A DNA stretch of 64,000 bases from Monarcha castaneiventris obscurior (Eukaryota; Chordata; Aves; Passeriformes; Monarchidae), in the NCBI GenBank assembly GCA_026261815.1, contig JAMPIT010000493.1, forward strand, positions 1,701,001 through 1,765,000. Reading direction: 5' to 3'. Shown here piece by piece: positions 44,392-57,663 of this stretch. A program made the translations under genes and the position numbers. Under the pieces are notes generated by a model, which searched no databases, was not told the origin of the DNA, and worked only from the letters and a program-made list of their open reading frames with translations. Numbering within the stretch: position 1 is the first letter of the stretch; each line of letters begins with the position of its first letter.

Positions 44392-47300
44392 TTTACCTTT
44401 AAGCTGGTGGGTCTGACTGTTGCCCAGAGCCAGGAACAATTAGAACAGTCTGGCAGGAAGCTTCTCTTCCTTGATAGGACTCTTCTCACATGAAAATTCA
44501 TGTGGACTTGCAAGGCCTTCATTAATCGAGTCACATAATTAGGTGTGAAAGGTGTGTATTGCAGAAGATCTGTTCTCCCAGAGGTGACAGAAGCCAAAGT
44601 CCCGTGGCATCCTACAGGAGATCATGCAGATGACAACTTCAGGGAAGACTCTGCAACCCAAAGTCCTTCGGGGTTTTTTTTTTTTGCCAAAGATTAAGTC
44701 AGTAATGTTGATGCACCTCTTCATTCCACTTAATTTAATTTCTGGGAATGGGCTGGAAACCCCTGGCCCTATGTGGTCCCGTCAGAGCAGCCTTCCCAGG
44801 GCAGCAGTTACGTGCCACAGGCCCACGTTCTCCGGGCACTTATAGCTGAGCTCGTTATTGACTTCACAGTCTCTTCATCTCCTTTCTGCACCACTGGCAC
44901 GTGCTGCTAAATGCTGCCTTGTGTCATGGAAGGAACAAGTGGCACAGATCTTCAGGTCATTATCTAAAGTGTTTTGTTGGGAGGTAGCACAGACCAGAGT
45001 CTTCGGCTTGGATTTCCATTGCTGCGTGACTGCTCCAGTCTCCGGGCTGTGCTTTAGACTCCTGTTATCCCAGAGCTGCTCCACATCTTGTCCCACAAGC
45101 CTCCTCCCAGCCCATGTTCTTGCAGCTTGTCAAGTTCTTCTTTGCCACTTTCTCCTACAACACCTTTTCCCTTTTTTTGTGATTTCTGAGCTCTCTGAGC
45201 TGCTTTTACATGTAACCACAACCAAATGCTTCCCTAGGCTTCATCATCCATTCTGCTGCTTCTGCTCTATTTCCTGGGAAGTTTGAGCTGGTTTTCTCAC
45301 TAAATATATTGTCTAAGTGTTTAACAGCACCTATTTTCTCAGCTACACACTTGAAGGAAACCCTTAAATTTCAGTGTTTCTCTTCACAGTCCTGCTGCAT
45401 GCCAAGACAGTCTGAAAAAACAAAAATGGTTGTGTGAAATTGACTCTTTGCATTATTGGAGCCCAAACTGGCCTGTGCAGCTTAGCAGAGGCTAATGGAG
45501 TCAATTGGTCATTTATTTTCCTTCATTCAGTTGTGAAAAGAGTTATCCAGAGAGCAATTCACTCCAAATAGTTTAGGTCTGGATAAAACACTATTTGAAA
45601 AGCACTTATTTCTCTTCAGCTTCTGCTATTTCCAGCCTGCTGGGACTTAAAAATTCAGGGTAATGTTGAAACATAGACACCTGTATTTGACATATTCCTG
45701 GACATTATGAGCTGCACTTTGAACAGTGATGCTAATAGTGATAACATCTTGCTAGCTCTTGATTAAGACAAGACAAGATAGCAGTGCTGCATTTAGGCTG
45801 ATCACATGCTGATCTGATCAGCTCATCATATAAATTTAGTCTGATCAGATCACAAGCTCAGGCTTTTGAGAGGGATTGGAAAGTTATATTACCTGGTGGG
45901 CGTTTCTCCCCTGGTTATGCCATGCAAAATTCACTGTCAAACCAGCAGCATATCTGTCTTCATTTGACATTTGCAGCTGGTCATGCAAACAGTTCTTAAA
46001 CCCTTGCTGGCTCTTTAAACCCTGCTGCTCTGATGGGCATTTGTCAGTGGAAAGTCCTTCAGTGGCCTCTGAGCTCCACGCCTTGCATGTAGGACGTAGC
46101 AGAAATAACAGATTGCTGCATGTTTTGCTTGGTTTGTGGTTAATACACCCTGGAACTGGGAAATTAAGGAGACCTATAAATAGCAGGTCTTATATACACA
46201 CCTGAGCCTCCTGAGCACCAGACCATCTGCAAGGAAAGCAGAGCTGGAGCTCTGAACACCTTCAGCCCTGACTGTGAGCAGGGCAAAGCGGTCAGACCTC
46301 CCTCCCTCCCTCCCTCACTCCAGAGAGAAAGAGCTGAATGTGCCCTCCGTGGGTAGGCAGGAGCTGGGCACTGCCTGTCGGGAGGCAGCTGCTGGCAGCA
46401 TCTTCCAGCCAGGACGAGGGTGCATGTCCTGGCTGGAATTGCTGAGGCTGAGGTGTGCAGAGGCTGAAAAGGGGCTCGGTGGCAGCCCCTGTGGTGTTGG
46501 TGCCACAGTGATGCTCTGGAGTAGTTCTGGGCTGCCCTAACTTGCCATCTTGCTGCCAGGCCCTCAGGGTGAAGCAGAAGTGAAGCTTCTCCTGCATCAG
46601 CCCTTTCCCAAACTGAGGGCAGGAACCGAGGGTTGTCTGAAATCAGCATTTCCTGGGTGGAAGGCAGAGGATACAACCATTCTGGTTTTGAACTGGGAGA
46701 ACAGGAGCTGTTGGAGTTGCTGATGTGAGCCTGCCTTTGTGCCCACAGCCCCCCAGGACCCAGCCAGGACTCCAGTGGCTGTGAAAGGGGAGAAGGGAAG
46801 AGGAGCTTTGGAGCTTGAAAGCTAGAGATTAATGTGTCAGATGGAAGGAGGAAATTGACTGTGCAGGGAAGGAGGAGGAGGGAGTGTAACAAAGGTGTGA
46901 GGGCATCAGCAGCTGGTCCTCAGAGCCCTGGGACTCGGGCCGTGGGGTTTGCTGTGGCTCCACGGGGATGGAGGGACTCCAGCAGGTTTTCCAGGTCCAT
47001 CACAGGGTGTGCTCTGCTGGGCCCACCAGCCCAGGGTTCACTTTCTTCTGCTTCCATCTGGAAAGAAAACCACTGAACGCAGCTTGGATGGTGATGGGCT
47101 GGAAAGAGGCAAGCGACAGGTGATCAAAGCATCATATGCAGATGCTTTGATTCACAAGGAGGTGCAGGTTCCAGGTGAAACTTTCTCTGGAGCATCTCTT
47201 TCAGGGCAGCTCCCTGCTCGGAGGGCTGAGCTTCTCTTTGTGTGTTTCCCTCTCCCACTCAGCCAGCCTGGTTTTGCAGAACTGGTGGGAGCTGCGTACC

Positions 47301-50149
47301 TGGAGCAGCAATGGCCTGGTCCAGTCTGGAAGAGGTGATGGCCCAGAAGTGGGGAGGAGACATCCACACACAGCTCATGATCTTCATCCTCTTCAGAATC
47401 CGGGATAAAGAGACATGGAGGAAAAGTTCAAAGCTTTGCCAAGCAGAGCTTAAAGGTGGCTCTGGTAATGCTGTTTGAGAGGAGTGAGCACATCATATTG
47501 CATATTTACATGTTTAAATCAGTCACAAGCTCTCTGCCTTCCCCACATGTAGATCCCATCAATAGCAGCTTTATGCAGGCAGGAACACAACCTGGGGACT
47601 GGAGCACCAGCACAGTGTCAGGGGAAGTTAGTACAAATAGCTCCATCGGCTGGACATTAAAGCAAGGAGTGATATCACTCTTAAAATAAGAAACCTAATG
47701 TAATGTGCTTTAATAGCTGAATAATTGCTGTGAGCGAAGAAAGAGACTTTTGTGAAAGAGGATCAGTGAGACCAGGAGTGAGTGCTCATGACATCACGGC
47801 AGTGCACAAGAGGAACTTTATTCTCACGGCTCCAACAAGAACGGCTCCTCGAGCTGCCAGTCCCAGATAACTCGGTGGGAGACGTTAGAGAAGAGTTAAT
47901 AAAATGATTGATTTACAGCTGGAAAAAATTAGACCCTGAAAATTGGCAGACTGACAGTGTTTGAAAGATGCACTAGAAACCTCCCCTGCTTTTTTTTTTT
48001 TTTTTCAGAAGAAGGTCATTTGCACCTAAATGTGGAGCTTGCAGCACTTGAGCAGGTATTTTGGGGGACTCACTGTCAGTTACCCTTCATGGGAAACAGT
48101 TGTGAAACTACTGTCATCCTAATTTAGCTGTGTAAAAATAGATCTTAAAAGGCTGTACCTTCTTATGGGAAGGAGCAAGTTTAAAATATTTTATTTTAAT
48201 TTTACCAGCTGTGGATCAGACCCAAAACCTTTATGCAACTCACGCTTTTCTTACTGCTGGGTTTGAGTGCAGTGTGTTTTCTTTACTTGTTAGGAAAAAC
48301 TGTCAACTTTGTCTCAACTCTGTATATATTTTTACGGTGGTTTACAAGCACAAGGCAAACTAAGGGTCCTTTCACAACTTTTGGAGCTGGTCCATCACAT
48401 CTTTTTTTTTTAAGAATTTACTTTGTAAAAATACTTCTTAAGATTGAAACACACAATTTAGTGTTGACAGGAACAAAATCCCGTGGACACTGCATTGTGT
48501 CTTTGCAAAGAAATAGGCTTTATTTTTAAAATAAAGTTTCTCAGGCACGGTGGTAGAGGCAGCTCCAGGGGCCATTTGCACCCCAGTGGTCTGCAGCAAA
48601 AGGAAAAGGCATCCATAAAAAGTAGAGGTTGAGAGACAGCACTTTTATGCTTTCCATCTTCAACCACTCATTTAAAAACAGATTTTTATTTTCGGTGTCA
48701 ATATGTTTGATCCATCAGTTATACAGCTAGTAAGGGCACAAGTCTGGCTTTCAAAAATCTTTCATGGGTTTCCAAAGATGTAACAAAACTTGCTCCAGAC
48801 TGAATTTGACTCAGATTAGACGTGAAAAAAGCCACCTTCGCAAATTCTTGTGCGACTTGAGGGTAATCATGTAAGCTGCAATGAACAAAAATAAGGAGGA
48901 CATGGTGTTTATTGCAGATAAAGAGGAAAGAGAGGAAAATAAGGCCAAACATCAGCAGTGGACACTTTGAGGCAACCACAAACACAGTGACATTATGTCC
49001 AAAGCTCATCTCTGTTGTTGAAGCCACTTAAGAAAGTAAGTGTCTGAAAAAGAGCAACAAGATTGATGAACTTCAGTCTCCCTCAGGAAAAAAATAGACT
49101 CTATTGGCTTTTGCGTGAGATAAGTATCAAGCTGTTTGTGTTTTTAGAGAAGAATAGGAAGGACCAAGGTAAACTACAGAGGGAGAGCAGCTGAAGAGGT
49201 TTAAAAATTTTCTGGTGTTTGAGTCTGATGGACTCTGAAGCCAGATGAGTTTTACCAAGCTCTAATATCTTTATTTAAGGCATATTTAGATCTTACCTTC
49301 ATCAGACAAAATCACTGGTGTATCAACAGTCCGTTGTCACAACTTTTGGAGTCTTGTCAAGTAAATCTACTTAAGGAGTTGTACTCCATGCTAAAAACCT
49401 CCTGAACAACTCAACAACTCTCCCACGCTAAAAATAGCCCTCAGTTTCACCTAAATGTATGCTGACATGTCAAATTAATTTCATTTCCTCCTCGGGAATG
49501 AGAGCCAAGTGATGGCTTTTGAATAAGGAGGCTTTTGACAGTGTTTGGATTGATGCTCTCGCACCTTAGGGCAGTACTGCCTGGAGGAAAACACTAAGTG
49601 AAAGATGTAATTCCAATATCCACTTGGTTGAAAACACCCTGCGAGAACAAAAATGATCTTAACAAGCCATGTAGCTGATTAGGAGCCCAGCAATGTAACA
49701 TTCAGTGAGAACTGTAAAATGGGACATTTTAGAAGAACACAAATGCTCAACAACCACATCAAAACTAATTGACTGAAAAATGGTCTGGTGTAAAAATGGA
49801 TCACAAGTTAAACACGGGCCAAAATCACAATATATTGAAAATCCTCAGTCAAATCTCATTCAGGGATGTATGAAGAGAACTTCTTTGCTTTCTTAGCGTG
49901 TTTGAGGTCTTGTCCGAAACGCCACGTCCCACTTTGAATCCAGTAGAGCTGGAAGAGATGAGTTACGGGCTGAAGGTCAGGAGGGTGTTGTGAGGTGCTG
50001 GAAGGACGAGGTGCAGAGAGCAGCTGAGGAAGGTTTGGTGTTTGGTTCAGAGGCTCTGTGACAGCAGAGGAATGCTGTGGGAGGTCAGCGGCTGAACGCT
50101 GCCTTCACACTGCAGAAAGAAGAGCCCTTAGCATTGCTGGGGGTTCTGC

Positions 50150-50366
50150 AGCCTGATGGAGGAGTTGAGTGGCTGAATCTCATCCCTTTCTCTGGAAAAC
50201 TTCTTGGAAAAGCTCATTGTGAAGTTTACCACCAGCACCATTTCCCAAGTGGGCAGCAGGTCCTGGTGGGGACTCTGGTCCTGGCTCTGGCCCTGGCAGC
50301 AGCGAGGTCCCAGCAAGGGCTGTGAAGTGCTGCCACTTAATGATTCTGTGATTCTAGGAGTCTTCA
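50150..50366 (+). mobile_element. Probable CR1 LINE 3' end, forward
   Basis: Ends with TTAATGATTCTGTGATTCTA, the forward form of the CR1 terminal octamer repeat. The upstream 200 bp is only loosely CR1-like, so the left boundary is uncertain. Confidence 0.5.
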
Positions 50367-53300
50367 TGTGGAGCAGTTTCATAATACCAATTCATTTTTA
50401 GTGCAGATGTTTGTATCTTTGTCATAGTGTTATTTCTTACTGAATATTTTCCATCCACAATGAAACTTTTTCTTTCCTTTTATACTGCTCGGGTCTCAGT
50501 GTTTCCCATTTCTGGGGAGGTGAGGTACAATGATTAGCAGAGCAGGCAGTCAGGCAATCATTTAAAATGCCAGACTGATCTTTTTTCTTTCAATTAAACC
50601 CCCAACTGAAACAGAAACCAGCAGCTCAGAGGTGGAGGCCACAGGAAGATTATTGTTAAGAAGAGAAGAACAGAAGGATAAAATGTGTAGCTTTTGAAAA
50701 GTCCTTTCTGTAATGACACAGTTCTCTCTGTTTGCAGATGACAGAATAAATTAAAACTATTTCTGCCAGTCCAGAGATACTGATTTAGGAAGCCAAGGTT
50801 GCCTAATGGACTGGAATATCATCTCCATGTTTTCAATTTCCTCCATTTTACCCAAATCATTCACTTCAATAATTAAGGGATAATGAACCGAACAGCTTTC
50901 CCCTTTATAACCAACTCTCTCTGGACAGAGACTCGAAATAACAATTAAAAATAAAAAGGAATCCTGTCTACAGGACATGCCTGCAGATAATGGGAATATC
51001 CTTCACTTTCCCTCTCCCGGGGTTTCCTGGCTGCCCTCTGTCAGCTGCCATTCCTCGGGATGCTATTAGGGACCAATGAGGAGGCTGCCCTCGTTCAGGA
51101 TGATCTATCAAGTCCCACATTCCTCACACGGATACATCCTCCCTCCTAGAAAATGGCTTTGTGTTTATCGACACAGAGAACCTCATCGATTGGGCAGAAG
51201 GAAAATGGGCTGATCTTAATTATGGCACTTCTTAAACTTCTCTTGACCTCTCCCTGACGCTGTCACTTCTCGGATCCACTTCCTTGCCCAGTCCGTGATA
51301 AAGATCAGGGAAAGGCAGGGCTGGCCTTAGCCAAGAAGTTGTGCAGAAAGGGGGGTTTTCCACAAAATCTGCATTTCTTGGGTTTTAAAAAATCCAGTGC
51401 GAAAGCAGCATAAACACTGACCAGTTCATGGAGGCAAACATTCCTAAATCTTTACATTCAAATGCAGCTGGATGGATTCACTACCTCGGTGTAGGCATTT
51501 CCCTGGCCGTGAGTGTGACCTTCACTCCCTGTCCCCAGCAGGGAACTCAGTGGTTTTCCAGTGGTTCCCAGCCTTGTGCAAGCAGCAGCTCTCCTGGCCC
51601 GTGACCAGCACTCAACTCTCTCCTACCAGGAGACTGAGCCCCTTCAAACATCTCACAGACAAGGCTTGCGCCTTCAGGATCAGGATTTTTTTAAAGTGGT
51701 TTGTGTAACAGAACTGTCAATAGAGACAAATCAATGTTGGATATTTTTAAGGGAGCAAAATTCTTTCTGGCTTTTTTCCTGAAATCCACCTCATGCCCAT
51801 TGCCTTCCCTCATCACAATCTGCCGTCCCTGACCACCAGGGGCATAAATAAATTAGTTATGAGATTTTTCCAAGCAGTAAACTTACTTCTTTGAAGAACA
51901 AAGAAGAAAAAAAAGAAAAAAGAAACAGCAGTATCTAAGAGCTTTCCATGCTGGAGTTTGGGAGCTTTTCAGAGCCATAAAGTATTTATTTTAGGAGTTT
52001 TTTTTCCATTAGGTCCTAATTCTCAATATTTTATAAGAAGTTAAATTATCCAGGAGAACTGCGTGTTCATTTTGGGGGAAAATAAAAATCCCCAAAAGGC
52101 GTTTGCCTAATTAGAAAATGACCATCAAGCAAAGAGCATTTTGGATGGAGAGAACTGAGCACAGAAGGAACCGAGCACAAACTTAAAAAAACCCAGAACT
52201 GTTTATTTTTCCTTCAAAGAGGATCAGTTTTAAGAACTGAGCAGACTGCAGTTAATTTAGACTCCTTTATATTTCACCCCAAAAGCAAGGCAGTGCTTTT
52301 TATCCATTCCTTTCAATTCCACTTCCTTCTCTGGGCCCTATTTGCTGGACCAGGCTCCTCCTGGCTCCCCATGAGCCTTCATCCCACAGCATTTCTCTGC
52401 CCTGTGTCCTGAACGTTCAGCCCCGGGCAAGTAAGAGTTTGAGGACCCCCGTTTAGACTGTAATCCTGGGGCTGTCTATCTTGCAGGCCCCAAAATTCTA
52501 TTTCTGTGTCATGTAAAAGCTCAGAAGGCTCTGTCCATGCCAGAGCATCCAGGCTCCTGCCCCAAGTCCTCTGGGGAGCTCCAGGTCTCTTGGCTCAGGC
52601 AGAAGGGAGGGGAAGAGGGGCTGAGAGAAAGGGGACGTGTTTTATCAGAGTAAAGCCACCATAAAACAGGTGAAACACCAATTCTAGGTCTTGCCATGCG
52701 ACAAATCAGTTTGGCTGGAGCACGTTGTGGTCTGCCTTGGCACAAGAGTAACTTCTGGGTGAACAACAGAGAGGAATTTCCACACCAGGAAAAGGGAAGG
52801 AGTGACGGCCACAGATGTGGGGTATAGGGGACACCAGTGCATGAGTGGGAGCAGGTGGCCCTTGGGCACCCATCTGAGCAGTGAGAATGTACAGATTTAC
52901 ATCCGTTCACTCTAGGCTGAACACTGCCAGGGAAAACCCAACTTTGGCTTGTTCCAGACCCTGTCCGAGCACAAAAAAATTTCTCCTGTGACCCACTTCT
53001 GTATCAGAACTCGTTGGCCTCTCTGCTGACACATCCAAGGCATCACAGTGTCATGAGATGTCACAATTGTTCTCACAGAGCTCTGTGCTTGCCCTGGTGC
53101 CCATGCAGAGGCTGGAGAGCTGCAGCCCAGGGAGCAGCACTCACACACGTGGCCAAGGGCCCACGAACGCTGTGACAGTGCAGCATGGGGGGGTTGGGAT
53201 TTGCCATAACTTCTCTCATTTATTACACTCAAAGGTTATTAATTATGAACTCCCTTGTCGACATTAAGATGTTTTACTGCCCAAGAGGCAAAGCTGGGTT

Positions 53301-55076
53301 GGACACAAAGAGCTGGAGGTTTGTCCTTCCCTCCAATGAACCAGCCACCTTCTCTCAACACTATCTCCATCTCACCCCCTCTTTGTCCCCCAAATCAGGA
53401 AAGAATTTGCATTATTCCTCTGAAAGCATTAATTGAGAGAAGAACAAACGGAGTTCCAGGCAATTGGAAGAAGCCTCATTACTGACTGAGGGCTTGTTTT
53501 GAACCAATGGCCATCAAAACAACAATTGCACTGCCCTGGCCCAACACCAAAAGTGGACTGGGAGGGCTGGGACGGGGAGAGACGGGGTTTTGTTCTCCAG
53601 GAGACAGTTGTGCACCCCTAATGATGACCATTGCAGCCAGCTCCTGGCTGATTGCTGCACAGTCCAGTGCATCCTTTCCAGCATTAAACCCTTATTATCC
53701 AGCAGCAGGATGAAATCCAGGGCCCGGGACACGCTGGCCCCTGCGCTGCTGCCCACCGTGCAGTGGCTCCCAGACAATGTCACACTTCTCTGCCTGGAGA
53801 CCACCCGCAGCAGGAGGTGCCACCTCCAATTAGGATGTGGGGTTTTTTCTGCTTTGCCTGACTTTGTCCCAGCTGGGGGAGAGCTCCAGCCTGGGCCAGG
53901 GTGAGCCATGAATGCTTTGAAGAGAGCTGAAAGGGACCTTCTGCTGCTCTGCACAGGAAGGGGGCACAGGGAAGGCTGCACAGGTTTTCAGCTGGGCTCT
54001 GCAACAGCTCCTGTGGCTATTTTATTTTTCTCTTTCTTCTTGCTTCTCTCCTTTCCTTTTGGCCCAAATTCCCAACTTCAGTCACTTTTCTGTTCATTGG
54101 ATGGGATGACTTCTTCTATCTCCAGGCTTGTTAGGTGTCTAAGAGAGATACAAATGTCAATGTGGAAACATGGGAGCCTAAGACAGGGTTAAGGGTGTTC
54201 CTGACTCTCTCCATTACCCTTATGGACACCAACCCACTGAATTCCCTTCTCCATAACTCACTGCCTTGAGCTGCTGCTTTATCCTGAGTTGGCTGGTAAT
54301 TCTTGAATGGGTGAGAAGGATGTAAGGGATGGAAAGAGAAGAGTTTTTTTCAGCATCACCCAAGGGGCTGCTTGGACCCCGAGGTTTTGCCTTCAGCCCA
54401 CTTTTGGTTTCTGGGTAAGCAGTATAAGGGCTATGAGCAGAATGAGGGTAAGCAGCATAAGCTGCCCATTGGGCCAGCAAACTTCCCCCCTGATGCTGGA
54501 CAAGCTCTGTGGGATGATGACTGAATTCAGACAGCGCTTAGGGACACCCTTGTTAGGGGTAAAGGCAACCATTTGAACATCTTGCTTTGTGCTTGTAACT
54601 GGTGCTGAAATACCAGGGCAAGAGGAAAGGAGCTGTGCCAAGCCTGCTCGGGATAAAAGCTTGGATATCCTGTGCTGTACATATGCAGCTCATCACCATC
54701 ACACTCCTCCTGCAAAGTGCCCAGCTGATTCAAAGTGGTCCTCAAACAATCCAATAGTAACTGTTTTCTCTAAACATTTACAACCAACAAAATGTGCCTG
54801 TGTACACTCAGCAGAGAGCCAAAGAGAGAAACGGCAGCTGCTGCCCGCATTCCTGCTGGAGCTTGTATATATTCCAGTGCTTTTTAAAGCATCTATTTAC
54901 ATTGTCAATTTTGGATACCTCTTCACTTCCTGAGAAGACTTGGCCAGCTCCAATCCTGGTGCAAAGAGGGTGCATTGCCCTGACAGAGGCACAGCCACAC
55001 TCCTCCTCTCTGCCAGGCAGAGGGATACCCTGGTATCTTTTTCCATCACACACACACACACGGGCTTCCTGCTTTG
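50367..55076. other. Gene-poor DNA, no exon supported
   Basis: Unique sequence with an A-rich tract at about 51,905-51,926 and a (CA)n run at 55,049-55,063. The 155-residue minus frame at 53,514-53,981 shows no known domain and no splice context. Confidence 0.5.
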
Positions 55077-55080
55077 CTTG

Positions 55081-56464
55081 TGATGCCGGGTTGATTTTTG
55101 CCTTTTCTTTCATATATTCTCTGTATTCTTTACACGTGTATTTGCGGCTCTCTAGTCTATCATTGTAACTCAGCTTCAGTATTTTCCTAGGCAGAAAGAC
55201 AAAACACATTCCAAAACCCCTTATCCTATCTTGGTTCTCCTTAGAAACCAAGGTTGAGAGCAGCTCTTCGAGACAGACTTTTTATAAACAACGTTTAGTC
55301 CTCATCTGAGGGGGGAGGATTTAGACGATGCTAGAGATGAGGGATTATTTCACTGAATTTGCTTCTAACTGGGGGCTCTTGTCAAAAATGCTGATTGCAT
55401 TGCTGATTGATGCAAAATCTATAAAAATTGTATACATGTTTATGCGGGATGTGCATCTTTGGTGTTTTCCACATGAAGAATTGTGCACCTGAGGATCCTT
55501 TTATCAAGGTGTCTAGGTTTGAAAGACAGGTGTCAGACAGGAAAGGCAGGAGCCTCCCCTGAAATGGAAAATGCAACCCCCTTCCCTCCGAATTATTATA
55601 GATTTTGAAAATAAGGGGCTTTCAGGCAAAGATATGAGGGATATGAATAACAGTTCTTTACTAATAAATATATATGTATAACAACACAAACAAACAGCAA
55701 TAGCTGTGGCAGTCACAGCAAACAGCAGCACAAACTCAGTGCAGCCTCACTTGGCCTCGGGCGCTTTCCCCTGGGCGCAGTTCCTGCGGGGCGGCTCCCG
55801 GTGAGCAGGGCGGGTGCGATGGTTCCCCCGCGGCTGCAGGGGGCGCTCCGCAGCGAGCTCGGGGAGCACGGGCAATGGCGGCGCGGGGGCCCGGGAAGGG
55901 ATGGATGAGAAAACCTCACAAAACCCCTGGGCGTCTGGCTGGATCCTCAGGAACAGCAGGCTGGAACGGCAGGGGCGAGCGCAGATCCCGGGTGGCAGTG
56001 AGAGGTATCAAACTGCGGAGCTGTGGCAGGGAAACCCGGCAGGTCTCTCAGTCGGCAGAGCGTAGGAGCTCCGTTTCCAGACGGGACAAGGAGAAGAGCA
56101 GGCTTAGGAATCCCGGGGTTTGCCCGCAGAAAGCAAAACAGCCAAAGAAGCAGAAACCCGCAGTGGTGACCGAGACGTCCACACCGAAGACAGGCAGCTC
56201 CCAGACTAAACGCTGAGCACCCAGGCAGCCCCCCGGGTATCTCAGCCCCCAGGTGACAAAAGGGTGGCCAGTCCCACCCCGCCCCTGTGGCCAGGTCTTT
56301 TGTTTCTTTTAAGTATCCAGCGGTTTGTCCCCTAGCAACAAGTATGGGTAAAATTCTTTAAGAGAAAAAACAGGCTAAAATCCTAAACCCCAACACAAGG
56401 TAACCCCTTTTATCACCCTAACTGTGTCTGGCTTGTAATTCTAGGACCAGCAAAAAAGGCAACA
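55081..56464 (+). mobile_element. Solo LTR, family C copy 3, interrupted by a nested LTR
   Basis: Outer LTR starts TGATGCCGGGTTGATTTTTG and ends AAAAAAGGCAACA. CTTG flanks both sides exactly (55,077-55,080 and 56,465-56,468). Without the 886-bp insertion and one copy of its 5-bp duplication, it is 493 bp, matching the other family C copies. Confidence 0.9.
55510..56395 (-). mobile_element. Nested solo LTR (886 bp), target duplication CAAGG
   Basis: Begins TGTCTAGGTTTGAAAGAC and ends AAACCCCAACA. CAAGG stands on each side (55,505-55,509 and 56,396-56,400). On the minus strand it reads TGTTGGGGTTTAGGATTTTA, a start resembling songbird ERV LTRs. Its centre (55,730-56,060) is strongly GC- and CpG-rich. 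Frames of about 110 residues across it are not genes. The orientation is inferred from the resemblance to that start. Confidence 0.88.
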
Positions 56465-57222
56465 CTTGTCCTTATGGAAAAAGGCACTGGCACTTGGCAG
56501 CCTTACTGAAGGGTCTGGGCTGTGGTCTGTGCTGAACTGGTGTCTTGAGGTCCCTGGGACTTCGCCACCTCCTGCCCCAGCAGGCAGGGATGCTGCTGAG
56601 GGAATATTGCCCATGATGGAAATGGGGCAGCTCCAGGCTGAGAGCTGTGGGAAACCACCTTGGACATTCCAGTTTCACCTGCAAACCAGCACGGCAGCCC
56701 TGCAGCTCCTCTGCGTTCAAACTGGAGCGCAGCCACTTACAGGAAGTTCAGAGTTTTTTATAGCTGGATAAATCGTGCTGGCTTCAGAAACAAGCATCAA
56801 CCCATCAGGAAGGGATGGCTGGCTTTCTGCTCAGCAGGTTCTCACCAGCTCCTTCTGGGAAGTGATGAAGCTTCCAAAGGCAGTGAGGAGAGAAAGTGCA
56901 TCCAGCCCATGCTGGGCTCTGGAGAACTGTATTTTTATCAGACAGCATGTGATAATTTCAGTCTGTCCTCCTTAATGATGTCTTGGAGCAGCACAATCCC
57001 CATCTCATTCCCTACTAGCTGTTACTTCAGATGAGGTCTTATTGCCCAGAGAAGCAATTCTGCCAAGAGAGCAAAAGCACAGGCAGCTGTGTGTGTCCTC
57101 CTAGGATAATGCTCCCCTTGGGAAGGCTGCACACCACCAGCATTAGTGCCCCTGCTCTTCCACGTGGTGGGACATTGCCAGGAGAGGTGTCTGCAGCCTT
57201 CTCACTCCTCCTGGCACCAGGT

Positions 57223-57659
57223 TGATGCCTTAGGTTTTAACTTTTATATTTTCGATTTCTGTACTGCTTAGAGTGTAACTCTGCAGTTCCTTGTAGCCTG
57301 TAATTCTCGCTCTCTCGTGCAAGATAGACATAACAAAGCCTCTCCAGGCTTTGCCTTCAAGGACAGCCAGGCTCTTCTAGGCCCAAAATGTGTAAACCAA
57401 AGCCTCTAAAGGGGGAGCAAGCTGAGGGGAATTACATCATTGAACTGGGGCTTTAATTGGAGAATTAACCGTGGTATGCAAATGAACCAAACCTATAAAG
57501 GTGTGAAGAACTCGTGACCTGGGGTCCATCTTGGGGTCCATTTTTGGAGGCAGCCTCTGGCTCCCCAGGGTGTACCTTGAAGGCCCTTCAAATAAATGCT
57601 GACCTTTATTCCCTTACTCTTGTCTAGTCTCTGTTTCTAGGTGGCTGGAGAAGGTATCG
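57223..57659 (+). mobile_element. Solo LTR, family B copy 2, target duplication AGGT
   Basis: 437 bp, starting TGATGCCTTAGGTTTTAAC and ending GAGAAGGTATCG. AGGT occurs at 57,219-57,222 and 57,660-57,663. It is the forward partner of 4,218-4,644. CAAATAAATGC near 57,590 carries the poly(A) signal. Confidence 0.87.
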
Positions 57660-57663
57660 AGGT

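Larger units (their letters stand above)
43467..49980. other. Gene-poor DNA, no exon supported
   Basis: Contains the tetranucleotide and trinucleotide microsatellites listed separately, a (CCCT)n run at about 46,299-46,318 and a poly-T tract at about 47,991-48,006. No protein or RNA gene was recognised on either strand. Confidence 0.5.

Noticed and set aside
46164..46892. 242-residue minus-strand frame
   Set aside because: No recognisable domain, low-complexity Ser/Pro/Leu content and no splice or promoter context.
55814..56216. Basic 83-113 residue frames
   Set aside because: Lie wholly inside a nested LTR with exact target duplications.
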